Shown here: piece by piece, positions 45,880-56,937 of the stretch
Position numbering within the stretch: position 1 is the first letter of the stretch
How the letters are laid out: each line of letters opens with the position of its first letter
Source of the DNA: an uncultured Pelagibacteraceae bacterium
GTDB taxonomy: Bacteria; Pseudomonadota; Alphaproteobacteria; Pelagibacterales; AG-422-B15
Assembly: GCA_902570675.1 (NCBI GenBank)
Contig: CACFYZ010000002.1
Coordinates: 62,001 to 126,000, forward strand
Length of the DNA: 64,000 nt
Direction of reading: 5' to 3'
The notes under the pieces: model-generated
Seen by the model: the letters and a program-made list of their open reading frames with translations, nothing else
Told to the model about the DNA's origin: nothing
The model's database searches: none
Program-made: the position numbers and the translations under genes

Positions 45880-47490
45880 GTGTCCGAAACTGAATATGAT
45901 GTCATTGTTGCTGGATACGGCCCTGTCGGCGAAACGTGTGCCAACTTACTTGGATACTATGGCATTAAAGCATTAATTCTAGACAAGGAAAAAAATACCT
46001 ACCCTTTACCAAGAGCTATTACATGGGATGCTGAATGTCAGCGAGCAATGTCACATTGTGAATTCTTGAGTGAGGTTAAGACAAGAAAAATAAGAGGTGT
46101 TGATAATAAAGACGCCAATAAGAAATCAATTATGAAGATTACAATGGAAGGTTTTGATACCTATAACTATCAACACAGAATTTTATTTATTCATCAACCA
46201 CAATTTGATGAAGCGCATAGAGAAAATGCTAAAAAATATCCCACAAATACAATAAAAACAGGAAGCGAACTTTTAGCTGTAGATGAAGTAAATGGTATAA
46301 TTAATTGCACATACAAAAATGTTGATACTGATGAAAAGTTTACAGTAAAAAGTAAGTATCTTCTTGCTTGTGATGGCGCTAATAGCACAGTTAGAAAACT
46401 AAATGGAATTAAATTAAATAGTCTTGATGCAGACGAATCCTGGATGGTGGTTGATGGGTATACAAAAAGTAGTTTTGAATGTTTTGCCGAAATTGACGCT
46501 ATTCAGTATTGTAACCCCGCCCGACCAACGACAATTATTCAAGGCGTTGAAAATTGCTTTAGATTTGAAATTGCTTACATGCCCGGGGATACTATTGAAG
46601 AAATTCAAAAAGAAAAAGTCTTTCGAAAATATATTGATGAATGGATTGGCGATAATGAAGTTGAATTTAGTAGAACTGCGGTTTACTCCTTCCATGCGGC
46701 TGCGGCTGAGAAATGGAGTATAGGAAATATCTTTCTTTTGGGAGATGCAGCGCATCAAATGCCACCCTTTATGGGACAAGGAATGAACTCAGGTTGCCGA
46801 GATGCAGAGAACTTGCTTTGGAAAATTAATGGGGTATTGAAAGGACTTTATTCCCCAAAAATACTCGCTAGCTATGAAACAGAAAGAAAACCACATGTTG
46901 CACGCATTACAAGGGCTGCGATCAAGATGGGTAGTGTTATAAATGCAAAAAATAAGTTTAAAGCTTTAATTAGAAATACCGCTTTAAGAATACAGGGCTA
47001 TATAAAAGGTAACGAAAATATATTTCCAATACTAAATGGCAATCGACTTGGTAAAGGTATTCACAAAATGCCTAAAATAAAAAATGTTTCCCTTGAACGA
47101 TACTACTTTAATGAAATTAATGTTCGACTGCGTGATGGACGAATTTTAAGTACTGATCGGGTTTTAGAAAAAAGCTTTGGAATAATAATAAACGACTTGA
47201 AAGGAAGTAAAAAACTTTCTGAAAAATATTTAAAAATTCTAAACGACCATCAATTCAAAATTATAAATGTATCTAATGATTATCAACAATCAAACTATAA
47301 TAATTACATAACTTGTGAAGAGACACATAATGATATGCAAATTTTTTGTGATAAATATGAATGTAATGGAGTGATTTTAAGGCCTGATAAGTATGTTTAT
47401 GACTTATTAACGTTTAACAAAAGCGACAGCCTTGAAACAATTATTGATAAAGTATTTAATAATTTAAAAGAAAAAATTGATTTTAATTGA
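45880..47490 (+). CDS. FAD-dependent aromatic hydroxylase (MhpA/PheA-like monooxygenase)
   Basis: Flavoprotein that hydroxylates an aromatic ring with NAD(P)H and O2. The 536 residues, from a GTG start, show the FAD-binding GYGPVGETCANLLG (12-25), the DG motif ACDGANSTVRK (165-166) and the GD motif LLGDAAHQMPPFMGQGMNSG (286-305). This is the canonical arrangement of group A monooxygenases such as 3-(3-hydroxyphenyl)propionate hydroxylase. The last 130 residues correspond to the thioredoxin-like C-terminal region of phenol hydroxylase relatives but are divergent. The substrate is not predictable; the neighbours suggest a phenolic carboxylate. Confidence 0.86.
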   Translation: MSETEYDVIVAGYGPVGETCANLLGYYGIKALILDKEKNTYPLPRAITWDAECQRAMSHCEFLSEVKTRKIRGVDNKDANKKSIMKITMEGFDTYNYQHRILFIHQPQFDEAHRENAKKYPTNTIKTGSELLAVDEVNGIINCTYKNVDTDEKFTVKSKYLLACDGANSTVRKLNGIKLNSLDADESWMVVDGYTKSSFECFAEIDAIQYCNPARPTTIIQGVENCFRFEIAYMPGDTIEEIQKEKVFRKYIDEWIGDNEVEFSRTAVYSFHAAAAEKWSIGNIFLLGDAAHQMPPFMGQGMNSGCRDAENLLWKINGVLKGLYSPKILASYETERKPHVARITRAAIKMGSVINAKNKFKALIRNTALRIQGYIKGNENIFPILNGNRLGKGIHKMPKIKNVSLERYYFNEINVRLRDGRILSTDRVLEKSFGIIINDLKGSKKLSEKYLKILNDHQFKIINVSNDYQQSNYNNYITCEETHNDMQIFCDKYECNGVILRPDKYVYDLLTFNKSDSLETIIDKVFNNLKEKIDFN

Positions 47491-47521
47491 AACACATTCT
47501 TTAAAAGCTAATATTAGAAAT

Positions 47522-47899
47522 ATGCCACTCAATGAAGATGATAGAAAAAAAGGTTTAGAGATCCTTAAAAAAATGGATCTTCTTAAAAGTGATGAAACAC
47601 CTGTCTCAAAAGGATTACTCGTACAAATAATTGATATGTTGTATGGAACAATATGGTCAAAAGATGATCTGTTGTCACTGCAAGAACGAAGCATGATTAC
47701 TTTAACTGTACTCGTTGCGTTAAACAGGGAAAATGAATTAAAATCTCATTTAAGAGGAGCTAAAAACCTAGGTATTAAAAAAGAAAAAATTGAAGAAATG
47801 ATCCTGCACGTTGCATTTTATAGTGGTTTTCCTACCTCAGTTTCAGCGAGCCAGCTGTTAAATAAAGTCTGGGACTCAGATGAAACAAACTCAGGATAA
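47522..47899 (+). CDS. Carboxymuconolactone decarboxylase family protein
   Basis: From the ATG at 47522 (a TTG further upstream is rejected because it overlaps the monooxygenase) the protein is 125 residues. SLQERSMITLTVLVALNREN, ELKSHLRGAKNLGI and KIEEMILHVAFYSGFPTSVSA are the conserved CMD helices. The CxxC pair of AhpD-type members is absent, so a decarboxylase/isomerase-like or accessory role is more likely than thiol peroxidase activity. The end overlaps the GST gene by 20 bp. Confidence 0.82.
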   Translation: MPLNEDDRKKGLEILKKMDLLKSDETPVSKGLLVQIIDMLYGTIWSKDDLLSLQERSMITLTVLVALNRENELKSHLRGAKNLGIKKEKIEEMILHVAFYSGFPTSVSASQLLNKVWDSDETNSG

Positions 47900-48815
47900 G
47901 AATTCAAAAAATTTAACAGGCAAACAATCCTATAGGGTTTTCGAAACAGCAGAACCTTGGATTTTATACCACAATGATTTTTCCCTTTGTTCTAGAAAAG
48001 TAAGAATTTGTTTGGCGGAACTAAAAGTTAATTACAAACCCATTCATATTAATATTATTGAAACTGGAAGTGCCGAAAACTTAACAAAAGAATTTAAGTT
48101 TATTAATCCAAATGTCACCGTCCCTGTTCTACTTCACAATGGATATCCTATTTACGAGTCTCATGAACAAATAAAATACTTACAAGAATTTATGAAAAAT
48201 GAGTCGAACTTAAATGATGAAATATCTTACTGGGTTAAAAGAGGGTCACTCATTGGTGAGCCCATAAATGACTTAGAAAAATATGCTGGAAATTGTGTTT
48301 CTTTATTAACGCCCCCACTATTTATTTGTATGCTAAAGGATATTTCTATATTTAAATTTTTTTCATACTATATTCGTCATCCAGTAAAATTTAGAGCATT
48401 CAATTTTATCATATTTAAAATCTTTGGTTTCAATGCCTACAAGGATAAAACACCGTTATATAAAATTACAAAAAAAGTTATTTCACATTTGAACAACCAT
48501 ATGAGAGAATTTAATTCACAAATTCTAAATAAAGAATGGATAAGTAATAATCAATTTAGTGTCGCAGATATAACGTGGGCTGTACTTCTTCATCGGCTTG
48601 AAGAGCTGCAAATTCTCGAGAAATTTACTAAGTCTTATCCTGCAATAGAACAGTACTATATAAGGGTTAAAAAAAGGTATTCCTTCAAGGAAGGTGTACT
48701 AGCTTTTAAGAATACTAGCGTAGATAAAGGAGTAAAAAATTTACAAAAATCAATAAGTGCGGTGAGCTACCTTAGGAAGCATTACATTGATATTGAGGAC
48801 AGCATCAAAAATTAA
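47880..48815 (+). CDS. Glutathione S-transferase family protein
   Basis: A 311-residue protein, longer than typical GSTs (about 200-220). After some 25 extra residues, the thioredoxin-like domain appears with WILYHNDFSLCSRKVRICLAE and NVTVPVLLHNGYPIYESHEQIKYL (the cis-Pro and the Glu-Ser glutathione-binding pair). The C-terminal helical domain includes ISNNQFSVADITWAVLLHRLEEL. A long middle insertion is present. In ring-cleavage operons GSTs act as maleylpyruvate/maleylacetoacetate isomerases or dehalogenases; that role here is positional inference. It is the last gene of the plus-strand group. Confidence 0.82.
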   Translation: MKQTQDKNSKNLTGKQSYRVFETAEPWILYHNDFSLCSRKVRICLAELKVNYKPIHINIIETGSAENLTKEFKFINPNVTVPVLLHNGYPIYESHEQIKYLQEFMKNESNLNDEISYWVKRGSLIGEPINDLEKYAGNCVSLLTPPLFICMLKDISIFKFFSYYIRHPVKFRAFNFIIFKIFGFNAYKDKTPLYKITKKVISHLNNHMREFNSQILNKEWISNNQFSVADITWAVLLHRLEELQILEKFTKSYPAIEQYYIRVKKRYSFKEGVLAFKNTSVDKGVKNLQKSISAVSYLRKHYIDIEDSIKN

Positions 48816-48871
48816 GCTATTATTAAAATATAGAGATTTAAGAAGTTTCTCAACAAAACTCATATTAAAAT

Positions 48872-48967
48872 TTGTCGCAGAATGCAATATTAATTAATAT
48901 TTGATTAATTTATTTAAATAATATATTTAAATATTTAATTTATCAATAAATTAACATATTGCGACAA
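48872..48967. promoter_or_regulatory. 8-bp inverted repeat flanking an A/T-only promoter region upstream of cysD
   Basis: TTGTCGCA (48872-48879) and TGCGACAA (48960-48967) are exact complements bracketing about 80 almost purely A/T bases. The second arm ends on the first base of the cysD start codon. The pair stands out because it contains nearly all the G/C bases of the spacer. It could be a regulator site or a long-range stem controlling cysD translation. No Shine-Dalgarno sequence is visible. Confidence 0.45.
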
Positions 48968-50439
48968 TGCTAGAATATAAGAATAAAACGGATAAAGAAG
49001 GCAATCTTATCCCTTGGGACACTTCTTTAGTACACGAGGAGAGCAAAACAAAGTTATCTCTGAGAGCCACAGAACGATCAATTGAAAAAAGTAAAATTTT
49101 ACCAAATGCCGTCGATATTAAATATCTTGTTGATGAAAAAAATAGTCAACTCAAAAATAATCTCGTTAAGCATCTACTGGCTTCATCGAAAAGAAAAAGA
49201 AATCAAATATTAATAGTACAAATTATTAATATAAAAAATAAAGTATGGCTTTTTTTTGTAAATGATTTACGAGGCGGTAGAAAATGGTTTTGGCATAAGA
49301 AAAAAGACATATCCAGTGAGACAATTACCTTATTTTGTAAATCGATACTAAGAACAAAGAAAAAAAACGTCGTTTTCTTACCTCATAAAGATGCTGTAAA
49401 ATATTTTAAAAAAATAAAAGAAAGCACAAGTGAAGTTTTTATAAAGTCAACAAAGTATAATGGTTATTTTCCATTTTCGTGTTATCGAAAATACCTTAAT
49501 AATGCAAATGAAAATCTAATTTTTAAAAATCTATCTATGAAAAAACCTAACTATCTAAATGAATTAGAATCGGAAAGCATTCACATAATTAGAGAGGTTG
49601 TCGCCGAATCTAAAAACCCTGTCATGCTATATTCAATTGGAAAAGACAGTGCCGTTATGTTGCATTTGGCAGCAAAAGCATTTTATCCTGCCCCAATACC
49701 CTTCCCTCTTTTACACGTCGATACTACATGGAAATTTGACATGATGTATCAATTCAGGTCATTTATAGAAAAAAAATATAACGTTAAGTTAATTGTTCAC
49801 TCAAACGAGAAGGGAATAAAAAATAATGTTAATCCTTTCGACCACGGATCTGTAAAACATACACAAATTATGAAAACAGACGCACTTCTTGAAGCACTTG
49901 AAAAATATAATTTTGACATTGCCTTTGGTGGTGCAAGACGAGATGAAGAAAAGAGTAGGTCTAAGGAGAGAGTTCTCTCATTCAGAAACACGAATCATAA
50001 ATGGGATCCTAAAAACCAAAGACCGGAATTATGGAATCTTTACAATACAAAAGTTAATCAACAAGAATCTATTCGAGCTTTTCCTATATCAAATTGGACA
50101 GAATTTGACGTATGGAATTATATCAAAGATGAAAATATTGATATAGTGCCTCTTTATTATTCTGGGTATTACCCTGTTGTAAAAAGAAACAATACATTAA
50201 TTATGGTCGATGACGAAAGGCTTAAAATTAATAATAATGAAAATATTTATATCAAAAAAATAAGATTTAGGACTCTTGGATGTTATCCACTGACAGGGGC
50301 GATAGAGTCATCGGCATCAAATATTGACGACGTGATTTTAGAATTAACATCGTCAAAAGTCAGCGAAAGGCAAGGAAGACTAATTGACACTGATGAACAA
50401 TCATCAATGGAAAAGAAAAAAATTGATGGTTACTTCTAA
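48967..50439 (+). CDS. cysD: Sulfate adenylyltransferase subunit 2 (CysD) with 190-residue N-terminal extension
   Basis: Makes adenosine-5'-phosphosulfate from ATP and sulfate together with CysN. Residues 191-490 match E. coli CysD over its whole length, starting [20 protein letters not shown], with the PP-loop [12 protein letters not shown] (SIGKDS 223-228), [31 protein letters not shown], and the C-terminal [20 protein letters not shown]. Residues 1-190 have no counterpart in normal CysD (about 300 residues). They are basic and contain [15 protein letters not shown] and [15 protein letters not shown] do not recognise the domain. An internal ATG at 49537 could produce ordinary CysD. Confidence 0.9.
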   Translation: MLEYKNKTDKEGNLIPWDTSLVHEESKTKLSLRATERSIEKSKILPNAVDIKYLVDEKNSQLKNNLVKHLLASSKRKRNQILIVQIINIKNKVWLFFVNDLRGGRKWFWHKKKDISSETITLFCKSILRTKKKNVVFLPHKDAVKYFKKIKESTSEVFIKSTKYNGYFPFSCYRKYLNNANENLIFKNLSMKKPNYLNELESESIHIIREVVAESKNPVMLYSIGKDSAVMLHLAAKAFYPAPIPFPLLHVDTTWKFDMMYQFRSFIEKKYNVKLIVHSNEKGIKNNVNPFDHGSVKHTQIMKTDALLEALEKYNFDIAFGGARRDEEKSRSKERVLSFRNTNHKWDPKNQRPELWNLYNTKVNQQESIRAFPISNWTEFDVWNYIKDENIDIVPLYYSGYYPVVKRNNTLIMVDDERLKINNNENIYIKKIRFRTLGCYPLTGAIESSASNIDDVILELTSSKVSERQGRLIDTDEQSSMEKKKIDGYF

Positions 50440-50443
50440 CTTT

Positions 50444-52279
50444 ATGAAAAACAAAAATAACATACTTAAATTTATAACTTGCGGGAGTGTAGACGACGGC
50501 AAAAGCACTCTTATTGGAAGAATATTATATGAGTCTCAATTAATCTTGGAGGATCAATTTGAAATATTAAAAAATGATTCTCAAAAAGTAGGTACTCAAG
50601 GCGATGAATTAGACTTAGCTCTTTTAGTAGATGGATTATCAGCTGAGAGAGAACAAGGTATTACAATTGATATTGCGCATAAGTATTTTAGTACCAGAAA
50701 AAGAAAATTTATTGTTTTAGATGCACCGGGTCATGAACAGTATACCCGAAACATGGTAACCGGTGCGTCAAACGCTCAAGTAGCTGTAATTCTAATCGAC
50801 GCCTCAAAAGGCCTTTTAACTCAAACAAGGAGGCATTCTTACATATGCTCAATGATGGGAATTAATCATGCTATAGTTGCGGTAAATAAAATAGATAAGG
50901 TGGGTTTTAACAAAAAAATTTTTTTAAATATTGAAGAACAATTTGAAAAATTAAAATTAAATTTTAAGAAAATTGATATTGTTCCTATATCGGCACTAAA
51001 AGGTGATAATATTTCAACAAGATCAAACAAAACTAAATGGTATGAAGGTGATACATTAATTGAGTTACTTGAAAAAAGTAATATCAAACAAAAAAAAATT
51101 CATTCCAAATTCAGACTGCCCGTTCAGAATGTATTAAGGCCCAACTCTGATTTTAGAGGCTTTCAGGGAACTGTTGCCTCAGGTACTATAAAAAAAGGAG
51201 ATAAAGTTATTATTCAACCAGGTTCTCATTCCACCAGAATAAAAGAAATATTTTTCTCCGGAAAAAAAGTTGATCAAGCACAGTCTGGTAATGCAGTCAC
51301 AGTTACATTAAAGGATGAAATCGACATTAGTAGGGGCAATATTTTAACAGAAAAAAAAGGGCAGTGTGAAAGTAGCAACCAATTTCAATCTAAACTAATT
51401 TGGATGGACGAAAATGAAGGACATATTGGTAGGTCGTATATTCTAAAAATTAATAATCAAACTGCTGGGGCGCAGATATCTAAAATTAAAGCAAAAATTG
51501 ATATAAACAACCTTTCAGAAGTCACAGCAACTAAACTTAGTTTAAATGATATCTCAATTGTAAACATCAATTTAGATAAAGATATTTTTTTTGAACCTTA
51601 CGATAACAATAAAACACTTGGTGGATTTATTTTAGTAGATAGATTTACCAATAAAACAGTTGCAGCTGGATTAATTAACTTTTCTTTAAGGCGTGCTCAA
51701 AATATATTTGAGCAGAATTTAACTATAAATAAAAATTTGAGACAAAAGCTCAATAATCATAAGAGTAAGATACTTTGGCTAACAGGATTAAGTGGTTCAG
51801 GTAAATCAACGATCGCGAATGAGCTGGAAAAAAAACTTTATGAAAGAGGAATAAGGTCTTTTATTTTAGATGGAGATAATATCAGACATGGGTTGAATAA
51901 GGATCTAGGATTTACTGATGCAGATAGAATTGAAAATATTAGACGAATTGGTGAAGTAGCTAAATTGATGGTTGATGCAGGTTTAGTGGTGATAACTGCA
52001 TTTATTTCTCCATTTATTGCAGAGAGAAATATGATTCGAAACATGTTTGATGAAAAAGAGTTTAAAGAAGTGTTTGTAGATGTTCCCCTATCCGTTGCTG
52101 AAAAAAGAGATCCTAAAGGTTTATATAAAAAAGCTAGAGAAGGAAAAATTAAAAACTTTACTGGCATTGATAGCAATTACGAAATACCTTCTCAACCCGA
52201 CTACCATTTTGATACAGATAAGGAAAGTGTGAAAAAGATAGTAAATACCCTATTAGCTAGTGAGTTTAGTGATATTTAA
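50444..52279 (+). CDS. cysNC: Bifunctional sulfate adenylyltransferase subunit 1 / adenylylsulfate kinase (CysN-CysC fusion)
   Basis: The GTPase half drives APS formation by CysD; the C-terminal half phosphorylates APS to PAPS. From the ATG at 50444 (611 residues; ATG 50426 is also possible, and the earlier TTG is unlikely), the CysN P-loop is [14 protein letters not shown] (about 13-26). It is followed by [19 protein letters not shown] and NKIDKVGF. The APS kinase part begins near residue 442 with [17 protein letters not shown] and [20 protein letters not shown], keeping its catalytic motifs. It lies 4 bp after cysD. No cysH or sulfotransferase is present in the window to show the fate of PAPS. 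Confidence 0.94.
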   Translation: MKNKNNILKFITCGSVDDGKSTLIGRILYESQLILEDQFEILKNDSQKVGTQGDELDLALLVDGLSAEREQGITIDIAHKYFSTRKRKFIVLDAPGHEQYTRNMVTGASNAQVAVILIDASKGLLTQTRRHSYICSMMGINHAIVAVNKIDKVGFNKKIFLNIEEQFEKLKLNFKKIDIVPISALKGDNISTRSNKTKWYEGDTLIELLEKSNIKQKKIHSKFRLPVQNVLRPNSDFRGFQGTVASGTIKKGDKVIIQPGSHSTRIKEIFFSGKKVDQAQSGNAVTVTLKDEIDISRGNILTEKKGQCESSNQFQSKLIWMDENEGHIGRSYILKINNQTAGAQISKIKAKIDINNLSEVTATKLSLNDISIVNINLDKDIFFEPYDNNKTLGGFILVDRFTNKTVAAGLINFSLRRAQNIFEQNLTINKNLRQKLNNHKSKILWLTGLSGSGKSTIANELEKKLYERGIRSFILDGDNIRHGLNKDLGFTDADRIENIRRIGEVAKLMVDAGLVVITAFISPFIAERNMIRNMFDEKEFKEVFVDVPLSVAEKRDPKGLYKKAREGKIKNFTGIDSNYEIPSQPDYHFDTDKESVKKIVNTLLASEFSDI

Positions 52280-52331
52280 GACACGTCTTTTTGTGGAAAT
52301 AAATTAAATTAATATTTAATATAAATACTTG

Positions 52332-52559
52332 ATGGCACAAAGTAGCAAAAAGAGGTCTCTTGTAAAAGCGTTCACTTGGAGATTTACTGCAACAATCGAT
52401 ACCTTTATCATAAGTTATCTTGTTATATGGCAATCAGATTTTTCTACACTCGAAACAGCGGGACTAATTGCTGGGTTTGAGATTATTACAAAAATAACAA
52501 TTTATTATTTTCATGAGCGTCTGTGGTCTTACATTTCATGGGGTAAAAGTTTAGATTGA
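52332..52559 (+). CDS. DUF2061 family small membrane protein
   Basis: Seventy-five residues starting at the ATG at 52332 (one codon after an in-frame TTG). SLVKAFTWRFTATIDTFIISYLV and AGLIAGFEIITKITIYYFHERLWSYI define DUF2061, with two membrane segments separated by a short loop. The family is of unknown function and is recurrently found beside cysN/cysC genes, which fits its place 52 bp after cysNC. It converges on ilvD with a 17-bp gap. Confidence 0.85.
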   Translation: MAQSSKKRSLVKAFTWRFTATIDTFIISYLVIWQSDFSTLETAGLIAGFEIITKITIYYFHERLWSYISWGKSLD

Positions 52560-52576
52560 TCTGACATTATTTTTTA

Positions 52577-54292
52577 TTAAATATCGGCGTACGTATGTGT
52601 CTCTTCCCCAGCTCCTGGATGAGTAACTGCTCCTGATGAAGCGGATCCAACCGTTCGACTGTATTTCCAAAGTGTTCCTGAATTAAAATCAGTTTTTCTT
52701 TCTTTCCAAGATAGTTTTCTTTTTTCCATCTCTTCATCACTTACAGATATAGTAATTGTACCATTTTCAGCATCAAGAATGATCTCATCACCGTTCTCAA
52801 CGAGCGCTATTGGTCCACAGACTGCGGCTTCAGGTGAAACGTGCCCAATACAAAAACCTCTAGTTGCACCACTAAAACGTCCATCTGTAATTAGCGCGAC
52901 TTTGTCCCCCATTCCTTGTCCATATATAGCGGCGGTAGTAGAAAGCATTTCTCTCATTCCTGGTCCTCCTTTAGGTCCTTCATAACGAATAACAAATACG
53001 TCACCTTCACTATAATTATTATTTTTAACACACTCGAATGCATCCTCTTCGCAATCGAAGCAAATCGCTTTTCCTTTAAAATGTAAATTTTCCATTCCCG
53101 CTACTTTGACTATTGCGCCGTCTGGAGCGAGGTTCCCCTTTAAACCAACCACGCCACCAGTTGGACTGAGAGGCTCGTTATATGGTCTTATTACTTTTTG
53201 ATTTGTATTAAAAGTTACATCTTTTAAGTTTTCTTCAATCGTTTTACCGGTAACAGTCAGGCAATCTCCATGAATATATCCCCCTTCAAATAAGGTTTTA
53301 ATAATTATTGGAACGCCTCCAGCTTCATAGACATCTTTTGCAACGTATTGACCGCCTGGCTTTAAGTCAGCAAGATATGGGGTCTTTTTAAAAATTTCTA
53401 CCACATCATCTAAATCAAACTTTATTCCACATTCATGAGCAATGGCTGGCAAATGAAGTCCTGCATTAGTTGATCCTCCTGTAGCCGCAACTATTGTAGC
53501 AGCATTTTCAAGAGCTTTACGCGTCACAATATCTCTTGGCCGAATATTTTGATTTATTAGGTCCATTATTTGCTTTCCAGATTCATAAGCGTATTTGTCT
53601 CTTTCCTCATAAGGTGCTGGGGCACCTGAGGAATAAGGCAAAGCTAAGCCAATTGCTTCTGATACACATGCCATTGTATTTGCGGTAAATTGCCCGCCAC
53701 ATGCACCAGCACTTGGACACGCAACACACTCTAGCTCATGCAATTCCTCTTCAGTTGCATTTCCAGATGAATACTTGCCTACAGCTTCAAAAACATCAAC
53801 CACGGTAACATCTTTTCCTTTGTATTTTCCAGGCAGAATACTTCCTCCATACATAAACACACTTGGAACATTTAATCGGCACATTGCCATCATAAGACCA
53901 GGAAGTGACTTATCACAACCTGCGAGACCAACAATTGCATCATAACAATGTCCTCTGACGGTTAATTCTGTGGAGTCTGCTATAACTTCTCTCGAGACCA
54001 ATGAAGATTTCATGCCTTGATGACCCATCGCAATTCCATCTGTAACCGTAATTGTGCAAAATTCTCTAGGTGTACCTTTTGCTTCTGTTACACCTTTTTT
54101 AACTGACTGAGCTTGTCTCATCAGTGCAATATTGCAAGGGGCAGCCTCGTTCCATGTAGATACAACACCAACGAATGGTTTAGCTATATCATTTTCATCT
54201 AATCCCATTGCATAATAATATGATCTGTGTGGAGCCCTTTCTGGACCAACAGACACATGGCGACTTGGTAATTTATTTTTATCAAATTTCAT
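52577..54292 (-). CDS. ilvD: Dihydroxy-acid dehydratase
   Basis: Third common step of valine, isoleucine and leucine synthesis. The 571 residues contain the Fe-S cysteine motifs [16 protein letters not shown] and [20 protein letters not shown], together with [21 protein letters not shown] and [39 protein letters not shown] and [10 protein letters not shown] complete the C-terminal lobe. The length fits the shorter branch of IlvD proteins (about 560-575 residues). It follows valS by 2 bp on the same strand. Confidence 0.96.
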   Translation of the reverse strand: MKFDKNKLPSRHVSVGPERAPHRSYYYAMGLDENDIAKPFVGVVSTWNEAAPCNIALMRQAQSVKKGVTEAKGTPREFCTITVTDGIAMGHQGMKSSLVSREVIADSTELTVRGHCYDAIVGLAGCDKSLPGLMMAMCRLNVPSVFMYGGSILPGKYKGKDVTVVDVFEAVGKYSSGNATEEELHELECVACPSAGACGGQFTANTMACVSEAIGLALPYSSGAPAPYEERDKYAYESGKQIMDLINQNIRPRDIVTRKALENAATIVAATGGSTNAGLHLPAIAHECGIKFDLDDVVEIFKKTPYLADLKPGGQYVAKDVYEAGGVPIIIKTLFEGGYIHGDCLTVTGKTIEENLKDVTFNTNQKVIRPYNEPLSPTGGVVGLKGNLAPDGAIVKVAGMENLHFKGKAICFDCEEDAFECVKNNNYSEGDVFVIRYEGPKGGPGMREMLSTTAAIYGQGMGDKVALITDGRFSGATRGFCIGHVSPEAAVCGPIALVENGDEIILDAENGTITISVSDEEMEKRKLSWKERKTDFNSGTLWKYSRTVGSASSGAVTHPGAGEETHTYADI

Positions 54293-54294
54293 TT

Positions 54295-56937
54295 CTAATC
54301 AATACTTTTAATAGCATTTAGGATTTTTTTACGAGATAGCGAGTACTCTTTCTGTCTTTCTTTTTGCTCATCAATAATTTCTTGAGGAGCATTTTTAACA
54401 AAATTATTATTATTAAGTTTATTTTCAATTTTTTCCATTTCTGACTCTATTTTATTTAAGTTTTTAGTTAAACGTTTTTTTTCAATTTTAAAATCAATAA
54501 TACCCTTTAGAGATAAATATATCAAACCATCGTTAAATAATACTTGAACCATACCCTCGCCCTTTGAAAACTGTTTTTGAGAAATTTTATTAATTTTTGT
54601 GAGTGCAAATATAGTATCCTCATAATTTTCTATGGCTGAAGTTAATCGCTCACTAGCTTCAGATAGATTTAGTTCTACAAAAACATTTGCTGGTACATTC
54701 ATTTCAGCTCGCGTTGATCTTATTGCAGTTATTAACTCTTTAAGTATTTCAATCTCAGAACAATTATCTTTTGATAATTTAATTTTCTCAGGCCAGGATG
54801 CTCGGTTTATTGGATTTGAATTATGCTTGAGTATGGAAGGAGCAATATTCCACAAATGCTCAGTAAAAAATGGCATTATTGGGTGGAGCATTATTAAAAT
54901 ATTTGTAAACACAAAACTTGTGACACTCCGTGTCTCAAATACATCATTCGCTTCATTTTTATTAAATACAGATTTTGTGAATTCTAAATACCAATCACAA
55001 AAAATATTCCATGTAAATTTATAGAGCTCATTAGCTGCTTCGTTAAAACGGTAATTCTTTATTGAGTCTTCAGTCGCCACTCTACATTGTTCATAGTTTA
55101 AAAGAATCCATTTATTAAAAGGATTCTTGATACTTTTAAAATCAATCTCTTCATATTTACACTTATTACTTTCAGATAGTTTTGCTGCGTTCCAGATTTT
55201 TGTGATAAAATTTCTGTACCCTTCTATTCTCTGTTTTGAGAGTTTTATATCGCGTCCTTGGGCTGCCATAGAACAAAGTGTCATTCTTAAAGCATCAGCG
55301 CCATATTCATCCATTAAAACTAATGGATCTATAACATTGCCTTTTGATTTTGACATTTTTTGCCCATGTTCATCTCTAACTAATGCATGTACGTAGACTT
55401 CTTTAAAAGGCACCTCTTTTGTAAAATACAAACCCATCATCATCATTCTTGCGACCCAAAAAAATATTATATCAAAGCCCGTTACCAAAGCAGAAGTGGG
55501 ATAATATTGCTCTAACTCTATTGTTTTTTCCGGCCAGCCCAATGTTGAAAAGGGCCACAAAGCAGATGAAAACCAAGTATCAAGTACATCCTCGTCCTGT
55601 GTTAGCTCAACATCTTTTTTATAGTAATCGCGAGCTTCTAATGATGCTTCTTCGTATGTTTCTGCAACAAAGATTTTATTATCTGGACCATACCAGGCAG
55701 GAATTTGATGCCCCCACATTAATTGACGTGAGACACACCATGGTTGAATATTCTCCATCCATTCAAAATATGTTTTTTCCCAATTTTTTGGGATAAATTT
55801 TGTCTTTCCTTCTCTTACCTTATCAATTGCATCAATTGATAATTTTTTAGCATCGACAAACCACTGATCAGTAAGCAATGGTTCAATCACTTCGCCTGAA
55901 CGATCACCGTACGGAACAGTGTGAACATTTTCTTCAATTTTATTTAAAGCCCCAATTTCTTTTAATTCATCAATAATGAAGTTACGAGCCTCATATCTAT
56001 CTAATCCAACATATTTTGTTGGACAATTATCGTTTAAACGCGCAGATTCATCAAATATATTTATGACGTCCAGATTATGTCTTTGTCCTAATTCATAGTC
56101 ATTAAAATCATGTGCTGGGGTAATTTTTACCGCTCCAGATCCCTGATCCATTTTGGCATAATCATCTGCTACAATTGGCAATTTTCTATTTACGATTGGC
56201 AGTATGGCAATTTTTCCAACCAAATCTTTGAATCTATCATCTTCAGGGTGCACAGCGATCGCTGTATCGCCAATCATTGTTTCTGGACGCGTTGTCGCAA
56301 TAGTAATTTGTCTTTCTTCATTTTCAATTTGGTAATCAATGTACCATAAGGACCCTTTAACTTCTTTTTGGATAACTTCGAGATCTGAAATTGTTGTTTG
56401 TAATTTAGGATCCCAATTACTGAGCCTTTTATCTTTATAAATAAGTCCGTCATTGTAAAGGTTTACAAAAACATGCTTTACTGCAGTCGATAAACCTTCA
56501 TCAAGAGTAAATCTTTCTCTTGACCAGTCGCATGAACAGCCAAGTCTTTTTAGTTGATTAATTATTTCATTTCCCGACTTTTCTTTCCATTCCCATACTT
56601 TATTAATAAATTCTTTACGAGTAAGGTTTGATTTTTTTATGTTCTGCTTCTTTAATTCTCTTTCAACTACCATTTCCGTTGCTATGCCAGCATGATCAGT
56701 GCCTGGTTGCCATAAAACATTTTTACCTTGCATTCGATAAAATCTAATTAAAATATCCTGCAAGGTATTATTCAATGCATGCCCCATATGTAATGTACCT
56801 GTTACATTGGGTGGTGGTATAACAATACTATAAGACTGAGAGGTATCTTTTATTCCTGCTTTAAAATCCCCATCAGATTCCCACTTTTTATAGATCTCGC
56901 CTTCAACTGCGTTAGGCTGATAGTATTTTTCTAACAT
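54295..56937 (-). CDS. valS: Valyl-tRNA synthetase
   Basis: Class I synthetase with editing domain. The 880 residues include [21 protein letters not shown] (HIGH motif, about 40-60), the editing-domain region [19 protein letters not shown], and [15 protein letters not shown] (KMSKS). An anticodon-binding domain and a C-terminal coiled coil rich in Lys/Glu/Asn follow. Its start overlaps the popZ stop by 1 bp (TAATG), the usual alphaproteobacterial neighbour. Confidence 0.97.
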   Translation of the reverse strand: MLEKYYQPNAVEGEIYKKWESDGDFKAGIKDTSQSYSIVIPPPNVTGTLHMGHALNNTLQDILIRFYRMQGKNVLWQPGTDHAGIATEMVVERELKKQNIKKSNLTRKEFINKVWEWKEKSGNEIINQLKRLGCSCDWSRERFTLDEGLSTAVKHVFVNLYNDGLIYKDKRLSNWDPKLQTTISDLEVIQKEVKGSLWYIDYQIENEERQITIATTRPETMIGDTAIAVHPEDDRFKDLVGKIAILPIVNRKLPIVADDYAKMDQGSGAVKITPAHDFNDYELGQRHNLDVINIFDESARLNDNCPTKYVGLDRYEARNFIIDELKEIGALNKIEENVHTVPYGDRSGEVIEPLLTDQWFVDAKKLSIDAIDKVREGKTKFIPKNWEKTYFEWMENIQPWCVSRQLMWGHQIPAWYGPDNKIFVAETYEEASLEARDYYKKDVELTQDEDVLDTWFSSALWPFSTLGWPEKTIELEQYYPTSALVTGFDIIFFWVARMMMMGLYFTKEVPFKEVYVHALVRDEHGQKMSKSKGNVIDPLVLMDEYGADALRMTLCSMAAQGRDIKLSKQRIEGYRNFITKIWNAAKLSESNKCKYEEIDFKSIKNPFNKWILLNYEQCRVATEDSIKNYRFNEAANELYKFTWNIFCDWYLEFTKSVFNKNEANDVFETRSVTSFVFTNILIMLHPIMPFFTEHLWNIAPSILKHNSNPINRASWPEKIKLSKDNCSEIEILKELITAIRSTRAEMNVPANVFVELNLSEASERLTSAIENYEDTIFALTKINKISQKQFSKGEGMVQVLFNDGLIYLSLKGIIDFKIEKKRLTKNLNKIESEMEKIENKLNNNNFVKNAPQEIIDEQKERQKEYSLSRKKILNAIKSID

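Noticed and set aside
46414..46779. 121-residue frame on the minus strand
   Set aside because: It lies opposite the well-supported FAD monooxygenase and has no start signal or domain.
47477..47521. TTG start for the carboxymuconolactone decarboxylase-like gene
   Set aside because: It overlaps the monooxygenase end and adds a non-family sequence; the ATG at 47522 gives the usual length.
48880..48959. Possible riboswitch upstream of cysD
   Set aside because: The spacer is nearly pure A/T without the paired elements of known SAM or sulfur-related riboswitches; only the outer inverted repeat is notable.
50384..50443. Earlier starts (TTG 50384, ATG 50426) for cysNC
   Set aside because: They overlap cysD and add 6-20 residues not needed by the fold; 50426 remains possible but is less economical than 50444.
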